From assembly GCA_020633625.1 (NCBI GenBank), contig JACKDJ010000014.1:26001-90000 (forward strand): a stretch of DNA of 64,000 nucleotides, read 5' to 3'. Below are positions 27,567 through 36,391 of the stretch, in pieces. The notes under the pieces are model-generated. The model was not told where the DNA came from and did not search any database. It saw nothing but the letters and a program-made list of their open reading frames with translations. The DNA is from Myxococcales bacterium. GTDB taxonomy: Bacteria > Myxococcota_A > Bradymonadia > REDH01. Positions within the stretch are counted from its first letter, which is position 1, and each line of letters begins with the position of its first letter. The translations under genes and the position numbers were made by a program.

Positions 27567-28400
27567 ATGACCACGACCCTCTCCGCCCGCGTCGTCGCGG
27601 CGGCCTCATCCCTGGCGATCCTCTCGCTCTGCGCAGTCGCCGCCGCGCAAGACGCCCCCGACCCGGCCGCGGCGGCGCTGCAGGTGACCCCGACGCTCCG
27701 GACGTTCACCGAGACCGCGACGCTGTCGATGACGGGCCTGCTCGAGGTCGAGGCCGCATACCGGCTCGACATCGCGGCGCTCGACGGACCTGTCGCGCAC
27801 GACCTCGACGTCCACAGCGCCGAGCTGCTCGTCGGGTACGCCGTCTCGCCGGTGTTCGAGGGCCGCGTCGGCTGGCACCTGTTCAGCTTCAGCGAGAGCG
27901 ACGAGTTCGGCCGCTACGGCGGGCTCGGCAACCCCTACGTCGACGGAAAGTTCCGGCTCCGGCTGCCGTCGTCGTCGACGCCGCAGTCGCTCGCGATCCG
28001 CGGCCGTGTCGAGGCCGGCCTGGCGCGCGAGCTGGGCACCGAAGGGGCCACCCTGGGCGCGGCCGTGCTCTACACCGTCCGCGTCGGCGACTTCCTCATC
28101 GACGCGAACGCCGGCGTCGACTTCAACACCGCGCAGAGCCCCGCCTACGTCTCGATCCCCCTGAGCGGACGAGGCACGTGGGAGCCCACGGTTTGGTGCG
28201 ACGTGTACGCCGAGCTCATCGAGGTGCTGAGGGTCGACGAGCTGCGAACGAGCGCGACGCTGGTGCGCGGCGGAGTCGGGTTCATGCCGGTCGACACGGT
28301 GTCGCTCGACATCACCGGCGGCGTGGGTCTGTCGACGACCGTCCCCGCCGGCCAGCTGATGCTGAGCGCGGCGTTCCTGACGCGTCCACCCAGCCGATGA
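27567..28400 (+). CDS. Predicted outer-membrane beta-barrel protein
   Basis: A 277-residue exported protein. ATG 27567 gives a signal peptide (ARVVAAASSLAILSLCAVAAAQ) with a cut after AAA. The mature protein has alternating hydrophobic strands typical of a small barrel (VGYAVSPVFEGRVGW, YVDGKFRLRL, AAVLYTVRVGDFLIDANAGVDF), and it ends in an aromatic-containing strand. The pattern resembles the transporter/Phenol_MetA_deg outer-membrane family (inference). Its stop overlaps the thiO start by 4 bases, so it is in one operon with thiO and thiS. That could mean uptake of a thiamine precursor or mere read-through. The frame is open upstream to 25884 only because it shadows the acyl-CoA synthetase gene. 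Confidence 0.7.
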   Translation: MTTTLSARVVAAASSLAILSLCAVAAAQDAPDPAAAALQVTPTLRTFTETATLSMTGLLEVEAAYRLDIAALDGPVAHDLDVHSAELLVGYAVSPVFEGRVGWHLFSFSESDEFGRYGGLGNPYVDGKFRLRLPSSSTPQSLAIRGRVEAGLARELGTEGATLGAAVLYTVRVGDFLIDANAGVDFNTAQSPAYVSIPLSGRGTWEPTVWCDVYAELIEVLRVDELRTSATLVRGGVGFMPVDTVSLDITGGVGLSTTVPAGQLMLSAAFLTRPPSR

Positions 28401-29581
28401 AGCTGGTTCGGCAGCCAACGACAGCGGCAGCAGCGAGCGAGCCACTCGAGCTCGAGGCGGAGGTGGCGGTGGTCGGCGGCGGGCTGATGGGGCTCGGGAT
28501 CGCGTGGCGCCTCGCGCAGGCCGGCCGAACCGTCGTGTGTGTCGACGCGGCGGCCGCGGGGAGGGGCGCGAGCTGGGCGGCGGCGGGGATGCTGGCGCCG
28601 TATGCGGAGCTCGACTTCGACGAGGTGGAGCTGCTCGAGCTCGCCGAGTCGAGCCAGCGTCTGTGGCCGGAGTTCGCCGCAGAGGTCGCCGCGGCGGCAG
28701 ACGCCGACGTCGGGTTCGACCCGTGCGGCTCGCTGGTCGTCGCTGTGGACCGCGATGACGCCGAGGCCCAGGAGCGGCTGTTTGCATACCAGCGGTCGCG
28801 GGGGCTCGACGTCGAGCGCCTCGGCGGGGCCGCGTGCCGCGAGCGCGAGCCGCTGTTGTCGCCGCGCGTGCACTCCGGGACCTGGAGCCCGGGCGAGCAC
28901 CAAGTCGACCCGCGGCGGCTGCTGCCAGCGGTCGAGGTCGCCGGGACGCGGGCAGGCGCGACCGTGCGTCGGGGCGCGTCGTGCGCGCGTGTGGAGGTGT
29001 CGGCCGGAGAGGTCGCCGGCGTGGCGATGGCCGACGGCGGGCGCGTTCGCGCACGGCAGGTCGTCGTCGCCGCGGGAGCGTGGAGCCGAGCCGTCGACGG
29101 CCTCGAGCCGCACCGCCCGCCGGTTCGGCCGGTGAAGGGGCAGATGCTGGCGGTCGCGCGCGACCCGGCGCTGACCCTGGGGCACGTGATCCGCTCGCCA
29201 GACGCCTACCTCGCGCCGAAGGCCGACCGCTGGGTCGTCGGCGCGACCTCCGAGGACCGCGGGTTCGACGACCGGGTCACGGCGGGTGGCGTCTGGGAGC
29301 TGCTCGACGGCGCCTACGCGGTCGTGCCCTCGATCTACGAGCTCGAGCTGGTGGAGGTCTGGACCGGGTTTCGGCCGGCGAGCCGCGACAACGGCCCGAT
29401 ACTCGGCGGCTGCGACGTCGGCGGGCTGTTCTTCTGCACGGGCCACTACAGGAACGGAATCCAGCAGGCGCCGGCGTCGATCGACGGGGTCGCGGCGGCG
29501 GTGTTGGGGCGGAGGGTCCCGGCGTCCCTTGCGCCGTTTGGCGTGGGGAGATTCGGCGCCGCGCCGCGGGGGGTACGATGA
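28397..29581 (+). CDS. thiO: Glycine oxidase ThiO
   Basis: A 394-residue FAD-dependent oxidase. The dinucleotide fold is VAVVGGGLMGLGIAWRLAQ near residue 24, followed by the ASWAAAGMLAPYAE segment typical of ThiO. The C-terminal FAD contacts are in GFRPASRDNGPILGG and FFCTGHYRNGIQQAP. ThiO oxidises glycine to iminoglycine (dehydroglycine), which ThiG condenses into the thiamine thiazole. It overlaps the preceding outer-membrane gene and thiS by 4 bases each. No thiG or thiF is next to it in the window, and the motif of a TPP riboswitch was not recognised upstream. Confidence 0.9.
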   Translation: MKLVRQPTTAAAASEPLELEAEVAVVGGGLMGLGIAWRLAQAGRTVVCVDAAAAGRGASWAAAGMLAPYAELDFDEVELLELAESSQRLWPEFAAEVAAAADADVGFDPCGSLVVAVDRDDAEAQERLFAYQRSRGLDVERLGGAACREREPLLSPRVHSGTWSPGEHQVDPRRLLPAVEVAGTRAGATVRRGASCARVEVSAGEVAGVAMADGGRVRARQVVVAAGAWSRAVDGLEPHRPPVRPVKGQMLAVARDPALTLGHVIRSPDAYLAPKADRWVVGATSEDRGFDDRVTAGGVWELLDGAYAVVPSIYELELVEVWTGFRPASRDNGPILGGCDVGGLFFCTGHYRNGIQQAPASIDGVAAAVLGRRVPASLAPFGVGRFGAAPRGVR

Positions 29582-29802
29582 ACGAAACCGACGAGATCGA
29601 AGTGAGCATCAACGGGGCGCCGCTGCGGCTGCGCGCGGGCGCGACGCTGCCAGATGCGCTCGCGACGCTGGGCATCGGCGTCGAGTCTCGGGGGGTGGCC
29701 GTGGCGCTCGACGGAGAGGTGGTCCCGCGCTCGCGCTGGCAGGTGACACACCTGGTGACAGGGTCACGCGTCGAGGTCGTGTCGGCGGCGCAAGGCGGCT
29801 AG
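29578..29802 (+). CDS. thiS: Sulfur carrier protein ThiS
   Basis: A 74-residue ubiquitin-like protein. It begins ATG 29578 in a 4-base overlap with thiO and ends in the required Gly-Gly (SAAQGG), which is thiocarboxylated to deliver sulfur for the thiazole ring. The internal pattern (VSINGAPLRLRAGATLPDAL, VAVALDGEVVPR, GSRVEVVSA) is classic ThiS. Pairing with thiO is common. thiG and thiF must lie elsewhere. Confidence 0.92.
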   Translation: MNETDEIEVSINGAPLRLRAGATLPDALATLGIGVESRGVAVALDGEVVPRSRWQVTHLVTGSRVEVVSAAQGG

Positions 29803-29811
29803 CCGGCGGCG

Positions 29812-29828
29812 CGCCGGCCGATCCTGCG
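29812..29828 (+). terminator. GC hairpin after thiS
   Basis: GCCGGC (29812-29817) pairs with 29823-29828 over a 5-base loop, 9 bases after the thiS stop. There is no T-run, so this is a weak call. The rest of 29829-29965 shows no feature. Confidence 0.4.
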
Positions 29829-29965
29829 GTGTGCAGCGGTAGCGGGGGTGAGTCGTCGCGGAGGTCGACGGGGGCACGAAGGGAGCCGCTGCGCCGCGTT
29901 GTGTCGGAGGCGCGGCTCGGGTACCGTGCGCGCGGCCGATCTCGGCCTCGAACGCGGTGCAGACG

Positions 29966-32900
29966 ATGCGAACGACTCTGGCTCTGGTGGTTGTGGCCCT
30001 CGCCACTTCCTTCGCGGCGGCGTGCGGCGACGGTCCCGGATCGGGCGTCGGAGTCGACGGCGGTGCTGACGTCGGAGGAGCCGACACGGCGACCGACACG
30101 ACCGACGCCGACGTGCCCGACCGCCCCGACACCGGCGACGAGCCCGACGTCGTCGCCGATGTCCGGCCAGACGTCGCGGACGAAGACGCCGACACCACCC
30201 CGATCCCGAGCCGCTGCCCCGACGACCACTGCGACGTCGACGGCGAGTGCATCGCCAACGGGACCGTGAACGAAGACAACCCGTGCGAGAGCTGCCAAGC
30301 GGCCGTGTCGCGGGTCGGCTGGTCGCCGAACGACGCGGGGAGCTGCGACGACGGCGACCTCTGCACGCTCGACGACCGCTGCGAAGACGGCGCGTGCGTC
30401 GGCACGCTGAAGGTGTGCGGCGCGCCGGACGCGTGCCTGTCTGGCGCGTGCGATCCCGACACCGGCGAGTGCCTGTCGGCCCCGGCCGAAGGAGAGTGCA
30501 ACGACGGCGACCAGTGCACGACCGGCGACGTCTGCGTCGACGGCGCGTGTCTCGCCGACGGCGTGCGCGACTGCGACGACGACAACCCGTGCACCGACGA
30601 CACGTGCGACCCGGCGGGCGGCTGCGTCCACACGCCGCTCACCGAGGTCGCGTGCGACGACGGGAACGCGTGCACTGTCGGCGACATCTGCGCCGAGGGC
30701 GTCTGCATCGCCGGCGCCGGCGCGCGGTCGTGCGACGACGGGGACCTCTGCACGCTCGATCGCTGCGAGCCCCTCGCCGGGTGTTCTCATGTCTCGGTCG
30801 CCGACCGCTGCGTCGACGACAACCCGTGCACGGACGAGCGCTGCGACCCCGGGCTTGGCTGTGTGTTCCCGTTCAACACGGTCGCGTGCGACGACGGCGA
30901 TGTCTGCACCGTCGCGGATGTTTGCACCGAGGGGGCGTGCCGCGGCGACGACCTGTTCGTCGACGACTTTAACCCGTGCACCGACGACGTCTGCGTCGAC
31001 CCGGTCGGCGCCGCGCACGTCCCGAACACCGATCTCTGCGACGACCTCGACGCGTGTACGGTCGGTGATCGGTGCGCCGACGGCGGCTGTGTGCCCGGGA
31101 CCACGCCGCTGAACTGCGACGACAGCAACCCATGCACCGACGAGGTGTGCGAGTCGTCGGTCGGGTGTGTGCGCACCAACAACACCGACGCGTGCGACGA
31201 CCTCGATGCCTGCACCGTCGCCGACACCTGCAGCGACGGCGCGTGCCTCGGCTCGCCGCGGAACTGCGACGACGGGAACGCGTGCACCGAAGACACCTGC
31301 GACGCCGCCACGGGGTGCGCACACACGCTGATCATCAGCAACGCATGCCGCCCGACGATCACCGTCGACTACCCGCCACGCGCCGCCACGCTCCTGAGCA
31401 GCGGGCAGCTCGTCGTGCGCGGACACGTCGAGAGCGGCGCCGGCTCCATCACGTCGTTCACGCTGAACGGGTCGCCGGTCTCGCTGGTCGACGGTGACTT
31501 CTCGGTGCCGATGTCGCCGCCCGTCGGCGGAAACATCCTGTCGTTCGAGGCCGAGGACTCGTTCGGGTCGTCGCGCCGGCGCGTCCAGTCCTATGTTTGG
31601 GCACCTGGCTACGACACTCCGTCTGTGAGCTCGATGAACGCCGGCCCGGTCGACCCGGGACTGGGCTATTGGCTCGGCCAGCCGACGCTCGACGTGCTCG
31701 CGGGCGTATTCAACCTCGTCATCCAGAACTACAACCTCGGCGCCCTGCTCCCGAACCCGGTGCTCGAGAGCCTCGGCCACACCGTCCGGACGCGCGGCTC
31801 GAACCCCGTCACGTTCGGGACGCCGACGACCACGCTCGACGCGCGCCCCGCCGGGATGCACGTGAACGCGCGCATCCCGAACCTGCGGGCTGCCCTGACG
31901 ATCAGCGGCTGGGCGTGCAGCGGAAACGTCGACTACACAGCCACGAGCCTGACCGTCGACGCCGATGTCCAGATGACGGTCGCGGCAAACCACACACTCC
32001 AGACCAACCTGACGAACATCAACGCGACAATCGCGGGTGGGAACCTGAACTTCTCGTGCTTCCTCGGCGGGCTGATCAGCCTGATCGTCGGCGACGTCAG
32101 CGGCGACTTCGAGAACGCGATCGAGAGCTCCCTGGCGTCCGCGCTCGGTCCCGCGTTGGGCGACGCGTTCAACGCGTTCGCGCTCGACTTCGACGTCCCA
32201 TTGCCGTCTCTGGCGGGCGGAGACCCCATCGACCTCCGACTCTACTCCGACTGGAGCTCCGTGGGATGGACCGACTCTGGCGCGCGCATGCGGCTGCGCG
32301 CGACGTCGGCCCCCTACGCCGTGGTGACGCCATACACGAACCTCGGCTCGGCGCGCCGCGGTGGCTGCGGCACGACCACACAGACTCTCGTCATCCCCGG
32401 CTCGGCGCCGCTCGAGGTGGTCCTGTCAGACGACTTGATCAACCAGGTGTTGCACGCCGCATGGCGAGGCGGTCTGCTGGAGTTCGACGTGCCCCCCGAG
32501 CTGCTGGGCGGCGTCGACCTGTCGGCCTACGGCATCTCGGACCTCACGCTCGTCGCGAGCGGCATGCTGCAGCCGACGGCCTCGGACTGCGGCCGCGCAC
32601 CGGCAGACGGACTCGGGCTCCACATCGGCGACCTTCGCATCGACGCCGACATGCGCCTGTTCGGCGTGCCGGTGGCGATGGTCATCTACGTGAGCCTGCA
32701 GGCGCGGCTCGAGCTCTCGGCGTCGACCGATGGCATCGCCATCGCCGTCTCGGACGTCGAAGCGGTCGACCTCGAGGTCTCCGTCCGCGACGAGGCGTTC
32801 CTGTCCGTCGAGCCGGTGGTCGAGCAGCTCCTCCGCGAGAACCTCGTCCCCTCGCTGACAGGGCTGCTCGGCGGCGACGCGCTGGGGTCATTCCCGCTGC

Positions 32901-33022
32901 CCGAGATCGACCTGTCGTCGTCGATCGCCGGGCTCCCCGCCGGCACCATCATCCGCATCGTCCCGAGCCGCGTTCTGCGGTCGGGCGGCAACTCGATCGT
33001 CGAAGGAGCGTTGGTCCGATGA
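29966..33022 (+). CDS. Cys-rich repeat lipoprotein with a C-terminal TULIP/BPI-like region
   Basis: A 1018-residue lipoprotein from ATG 29966 (RTTLALVVVALATSFAAAC); a GTG at 29957 is possible. After the lipidated Cys comes an Asp-rich linker. A long run of CDDGxxCTxxDxCxxGxC repeats follows (about residues 75-475, disulfide-rich). The C-terminal half (about 480-1018) has SDDLINQVLHAAWRGGLLEF and long amphipathic strands. These recall TULIP-fold lipid-binding proteins such as BPI, where a similar helix occurs. That is a suggestion from pattern, not a firm match. It overlaps the next lipoprotein gene by 4 bases, so the pair is co-expressed. The likely site is the outer-membrane surface or periplasm. 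Confidence 0.75.
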   Translation: MRTTLALVVVALATSFAAACGDGPGSGVGVDGGADVGGADTATDTTDADVPDRPDTGDEPDVVADVRPDVADEDADTTPIPSRCPDDHCDVDGECIANGTVNEDNPCESCQAAVSRVGWSPNDAGSCDDGDLCTLDDRCEDGACVGTLKVCGAPDACLSGACDPDTGECLSAPAEGECNDGDQCTTGDVCVDGACLADGVRDCDDDNPCTDDTCDPAGGCVHTPLTEVACDDGNACTVGDICAEGVCIAGAGARSCDDGDLCTLDRCEPLAGCSHVSVADRCVDDNPCTDERCDPGLGCVFPFNTVACDDGDVCTVADVCTEGACRGDDLFVDDFNPCTDDVCVDPVGAAHVPNTDLCDDLDACTVGDRCADGGCVPGTTPLNCDDSNPCTDEVCESSVGCVRTNNTDACDDLDACTVADTCSDGACLGSPRNCDDGNACTEDTCDAATGCAHTLIISNACRPTITVDYPPRAATLLSSGQLVVRGHVESGAGSITSFTLNGSPVSLVDGDFSVPMSPPVGGNILSFEAEDSFGSSRRRVQSYVWAPGYDTPSVSSMNAGPVDPGLGYWLGQPTLDVLAGVFNLVIQNYNLGALLPNPVLESLGHTVRTRGSNPVTFGTPTTTLDARPAGMHVNARIPNLRAALTISGWACSGNVDYTATSLTVDADVQMTVAANHTLQTNLTNINATIAGGNLNFSCFLGGLISLIVGDVSGDFENAIESSLASALGPALGDAFNAFALDFDVPLPSLAGGDPIDLRLYSDWSSVGWTDSGARMRLRATSAPYAVVTPYTNLGSARRGGCGTTTQTLVIPGSAPLEVVLSDDLINQVLHAAWRGGLLEFDVPPELLGGVDLSAYGISDLTLVASGMLQPTASDCGRAPADGLGLHIGDLRIDADMRLFGVPVAMVIYVSLQARLELSASTDGIAIAVSDVEAVDLEVSVRDEAFLSVEPVVEQLLRENLVPSLTGLLGGDALGSFPLPEIDLSSSIAGLPAGTIIRIVPSRVLRSGGNSIVEGALVR

Positions 33023-35067
33023 TTCGCCGATCCACACTGCTGCTGGCCTCCCTCCTCGTCGCGTGCGGCACCGAGGCGGGCTCCGACGATGCCGGCCCGA
33101 TCATCATCGACGCCGCGAGTGACGCGACCGCTGACACTGGGGGCTCCGACGTCGGCGACGACCTCGAGGACGCCGGAGACGACGTCGCAGACTCAACCGC
33201 AGACACCGCGGACTCGGACACGACCCCGGACGCGACTCCGGACGCGCCCGTCGACGTGGTCCCCGACGACACGGCGCCGCCGCGCTCGTGCAGCGCCGAC
33301 TCGGAGTGCGACGACGGCCTCGCGTGCACCGAGGACCGGTGCGACGCCGAGCTGCGCCACTGCGTGTGGTCTCCGCTCGCGAACCGGTGCGCGATCAACG
33401 GTGTCTGCTACGCGCGCGGCGACTCCCGTCCCGGCACGCCGTGCCTCGTCTGCGCTCCCGACACGAACACGCGGGCGTTCACGCCGCGGGCGGCCGGCGA
33501 CGAGTGCGACGATGGAGACGCCTGCACGGCCGGCGATGTGTGCGACGCCGAGGCCGTGTGTGGCGGAGAGGCGCTCGTCTGCAACGACGGCAACGACTGC
33601 ACCGTCGATCGCTGCGACTCGGCGCTGGGCTGCGTCGAAGACCACCGCCCCGACGGCGTCGCGTGCGACGATGGCGACGCGTGCACAGAGGCCGACGCGT
33701 GCTTTGGCGGCATGTGCGAGGGCGCGCCGCTCGGCTGTGACGACGGCAACGACTGCACCGCCGACCGCTGCGACGCCGAGCTCGGCTGTGTGTCCGAGCC
33801 GCTCACCGGCGCCGCCTGCGACGACGGCGACGCCTGCACCGCGGGTGACACCTGCACCGACGGCGTGTGCGGTGCCACCGAGCCGACCAACTGCGAAGAC
33901 GGGAACGCCTGCACGATCGACCTGTGCGATCCGTTCGCCGGCTGCTCGTATCTCCCCAACCTGAACCCGTGCTGCACCGGCACCGTCTCGATCTGCGACG
34001 ACCGTGACCCGTGCACCACCGACCTGTGCGACCCGGCGACCGCCGAGTGCACACAAGAGGCAAACACGGCGGTGTGCGACGACGGCGATGCTTGCACGGT
34101 GTCGGACCGCTGCGAAGACGGCGCCTGCGGAGGCCGCCCGCGTACGTGCGACGACGGAAACCCGTGCACGGCCGACGCGTGCGACCCCGACTCCGGCTGC
34201 ACGTTCGAGCCGATCGACGGTGGCGCCTGCGACGACGGCATCGACTGCACGACGGGCGACGCGTGTGTGCGTGGACGCTGCCTGCCGGCCGTCAATGAGT
34301 GCACCTGCGAGCCGCACTTCGGCCGACAGGCGGTGAAGCTGACGGCGCTGCGCATCGGAAGCGGGGGCCGCCCCGGCGAGGCCCTGGACCTGGACCTGAA
34401 CCCGAGCACGTGCAGCCCGCCGACCGACTGCTCCGACGGCCGCCACAACGCGCTCGGCGTGATCGGTAGCTTCGTGAACCCGTCGCTGACGGAGTCCGTC
34501 GCAGATGGCTCGCTGGTGCTCGTGCTCGACATCGACGACATCGGACTCAACCCGTTCCAGATCGCGTTCCACCAGGGCGAGCTCGACCCGGTCGATTCCG
34601 CGTGCACTCCTGCGGACGGCGGCTGCCGCTACCGCGTGTCGCCGGCGACGCTAACCCGCGACACGTGCGAGCCGGTGGTGACGCTCGAGGCCACGCGGGC
34701 GGGCACCGCGGTGTCGGCGGGAGGCCGCGGCACGACGTTCCCGTTCACGCTCCCGTTTGGCGACGCCTCGGTCACGATCACGCTCTACGACGTCCGGTTC
34801 CAGGGCACGGTCACGATCTCTGGCGATCGCGTGACGAGGCTCGACGGCGTCCTCGGCGGCGCGGTGCCACGGGCGGAGCTGATCACCGCCCTGAGCTCAC
34901 TCCCGGCGGACTCTCTGCCGGTCGACCCCGCGAGCCTCGAGGGGCTGCTCCGGGCGCTCGTGCAGGAAGACATCGATGTGAACGGCGACGGGACCCCCGA
35001 CGCGGCGTCGATCGGGCTGGTCGTGTCGGGCGTCGACGCGGTGCTGACGGGGCTTACGACCGACTGA
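33019..35067 (+). CDS. Cys-rich repeat lipoprotein, partner of the upstream gene
   Basis: A 682-residue lipoprotein beginning ATG 33019 in a 4-base overlap with the upstream stop. The signal is IRRSTLLLASLLVAC. An Asp/Thr-rich linker and then about ten CDDGDACTxxDxCxxGxC-type repeats follow (about residues 95-430). The C-terminal 250 residues are a unique globular region (VKLTALRIGSGGRPGEALDL, VLVLDIDDIGLNPFQIAF) that includes an NGDGTPD calcium-type loop near the end. Its build mirrors the upstream protein with a different C-terminal module, which suggests duplication of the Cys-rich stalk with new heads. Function unknown. Confidence 0.75.
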   Translation: MIRRSTLLLASLLVACGTEAGSDDAGPIIIDAASDATADTGGSDVGDDLEDAGDDVADSTADTADSDTTPDATPDAPVDVVPDDTAPPRSCSADSECDDGLACTEDRCDAELRHCVWSPLANRCAINGVCYARGDSRPGTPCLVCAPDTNTRAFTPRAAGDECDDGDACTAGDVCDAEAVCGGEALVCNDGNDCTVDRCDSALGCVEDHRPDGVACDDGDACTEADACFGGMCEGAPLGCDDGNDCTADRCDAELGCVSEPLTGAACDDGDACTAGDTCTDGVCGATEPTNCEDGNACTIDLCDPFAGCSYLPNLNPCCTGTVSICDDRDPCTTDLCDPATAECTQEANTAVCDDGDACTVSDRCEDGACGGRPRTCDDGNPCTADACDPDSGCTFEPIDGGACDDGIDCTTGDACVRGRCLPAVNECTCEPHFGRQAVKLTALRIGSGGRPGEALDLDLNPSTCSPPTDCSDGRHNALGVIGSFVNPSLTESVADGSLVLVLDIDDIGLNPFQIAFHQGELDPVDSACTPADGGCRYRVSPATLTRDTCEPVVTLEATRAGTAVSAGGRGTTFPFTLPFGDASVTITLYDVRFQGTVTISGDRVTRLDGVLGGAVPRAELITALSSLPADSLPVDPASLEGLLRALVQEDIDVNGDGTPDAASIGLVVSGVDAVLTGLTTD

Positions 35068-35078
35068 CGGCGGCCTGA

Positions 35079-35099
35079 GCCCGCGGGCCCGACGCGGGC
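35079..35099. terminator. Bidirectional hairpin between convergent genes
   Basis: GCCCGCG (35079-35085) pairs with CGCGGGC (35093-35099). It occupies most of the 32-base gap between two convergent stops and could serve both strands. Confidence 0.5.
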
Positions 35100-36158
35100 C
35101 TACTCGCTGTACTTGCAGGCGTCGTCGATGAGCGGGAGCGCTTCGAGGAAGAACGCGTCGTAGCTCGGCGCGCAGATGTCGCCGATGAGCCCGCGCTCTC
35201 CGAACCGGAGCGTGAACCCGACGAGGCGCGCGGCCTGCTGCGCTCCGCACGAGGAGTCTTGGTAGCGCGCGATCAGCGAGAGCACGATCATGTCTTCGGT
35301 GGCGGACGGCCGCAGCGTGGTGAGCTCGGCGATCCAGTCGTTCACGGTCCCGCCACTCCCATTCGGCGTGCACGGCCAGTCGTCGGGGCCGCACGACCCG
35401 TCGTCGGCGTCGTCTTCGTCTGAGATCATGACGACGACGAGGAGGGAGTCCGGCCGCAGGAAGCCGGCGTTGCACGCTCCCTCGGCGTTGCGTGCCGGAT
35501 CGATCGCGTTGAGCAGGGCCCGCATCACGCGCTCGTTGTCGTCGCCCGAGACACCGAGCTGGGCCGCGCACGCGAAGTCCTCGTCGATGTTTGGGTCGAG
35601 CCCGTCGATATAGCGAGTCCCGCCCTCGTAAGGTCCGCACGTGGCGTTTGACGACTCTAGGCCGGCCGTGGCGGTGACGAGGTCACCGATGTCGGTGCAG
35701 CCCGCCGCGTTGTACCGGTACGCGTCGCTCGTGACGACGCCCACGTGGAAGCTGACCGCGAACGCCAGCCGCTCGCGCATCGCGTCGAGGAAGCCGGGGA
35801 ACGAAGCGACGACGCTCCGCTGGTTGTCGGACATGCTCGCGGAGTTGTCGATGACAAACAGGATGTCGACGTCGCGGCAGAGGTCGTTGACGCCGCCGGC
35901 ATCGACATCTGGGCGGGCCACGTCGACCTCCGCGGAGGCGTCGCCGTCGACGGCGCCATCGGGTTCGGTGTCAAGGCCGAGCTCGACCCGTGTGACGTCT
36001 TCGGCCGGCTGCCCGTCCGACTCGGCCCCATCGGCGTCGCTCGCGTCGCCGGTGCGATCGGGGACCCGAGTCCCTGACTCGGTGCCAGAGTCGCGGTCTC
36101 CACAGGCGGCGATGGCGGCGAGCGCGCAGACGAGCACGAGCGAGCGCAGTGTTCTCAT
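35100..36158 (-). CDS. VWA-domain lipoprotein
   Basis: A 352-residue lipoprotein. ATG 36158 gives the signal MRTLRSLVLVCALAAIAAC; the frame is open 21 codons further but without a signal there. An Asp-rich linker of about 70 residues precedes a von Willebrand factor A domain with the metal site DILFVIDNSASMSDNQ (DxSxS), then VVVMISDEDDADDGSCG. Cysteines scattered through the domain suggest disulfides outside the cytoplasm. Such proteins are common in Myxococcota and probably mediate surface contacts; the partner is unknown. It converges with the preceding lipoprotein pair and lies next to an insertion sequence. Confidence 0.82.
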   Translation of the reverse strand: MRTLRSLVLVCALAAIAACGDRDSGTESGTRVPDRTGDASDADGAESDGQPAEDVTRVELGLDTEPDGAVDGDASAEVDVARPDVDAGGVNDLCRDVDILFVIDNSASMSDNQRSVVASFPGFLDAMRERLAFAVSFHVGVVTSDAYRYNAAGCTDIGDLVTATAGLESSNATCGPYEGGTRYIDGLDPNIDEDFACAAQLGVSGDDNERVMRALLNAIDPARNAEGACNAGFLRPDSLLVVVMISDEDDADDGSCGPDDWPCTPNGSGGTVNDWIAELTTLRPSATEDMIVLSLIARYQDSSCGAQQAARLVGFTLRFGERGLIGDICAPSYDAFFLEALPLIDDACKYSE

Positions 36159-36240
36159 CGGACACCGAGGCGGAGGGGCGAGACGTCCGGGGATGGTACC
36201 GAGGGGGCGCGTCGGAGACAACCCAGCGTGGGGGGCCCAT

Positions 36241-36253
36241 AGGATTGATCAGC
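36241..36253. repeat. IS left inverted repeat
   Basis: AGGATTGATCAGC; it pairs with 37922-37934 with one mismatch. Confidence 0.75.
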
Positions 36254-36391
36254 GACGGTGGGACGGTCGCCGTCTGGAGCCGGGTTGGATGGGACGCACC
36301 GTCGAAGCACGAGCTCTGAGCGCAGTGCCCCTACCCCACGCGGTGGGCTGGTACGACTCGGGTTGTACGACGCGGCGCCGATGCGGGCAGG

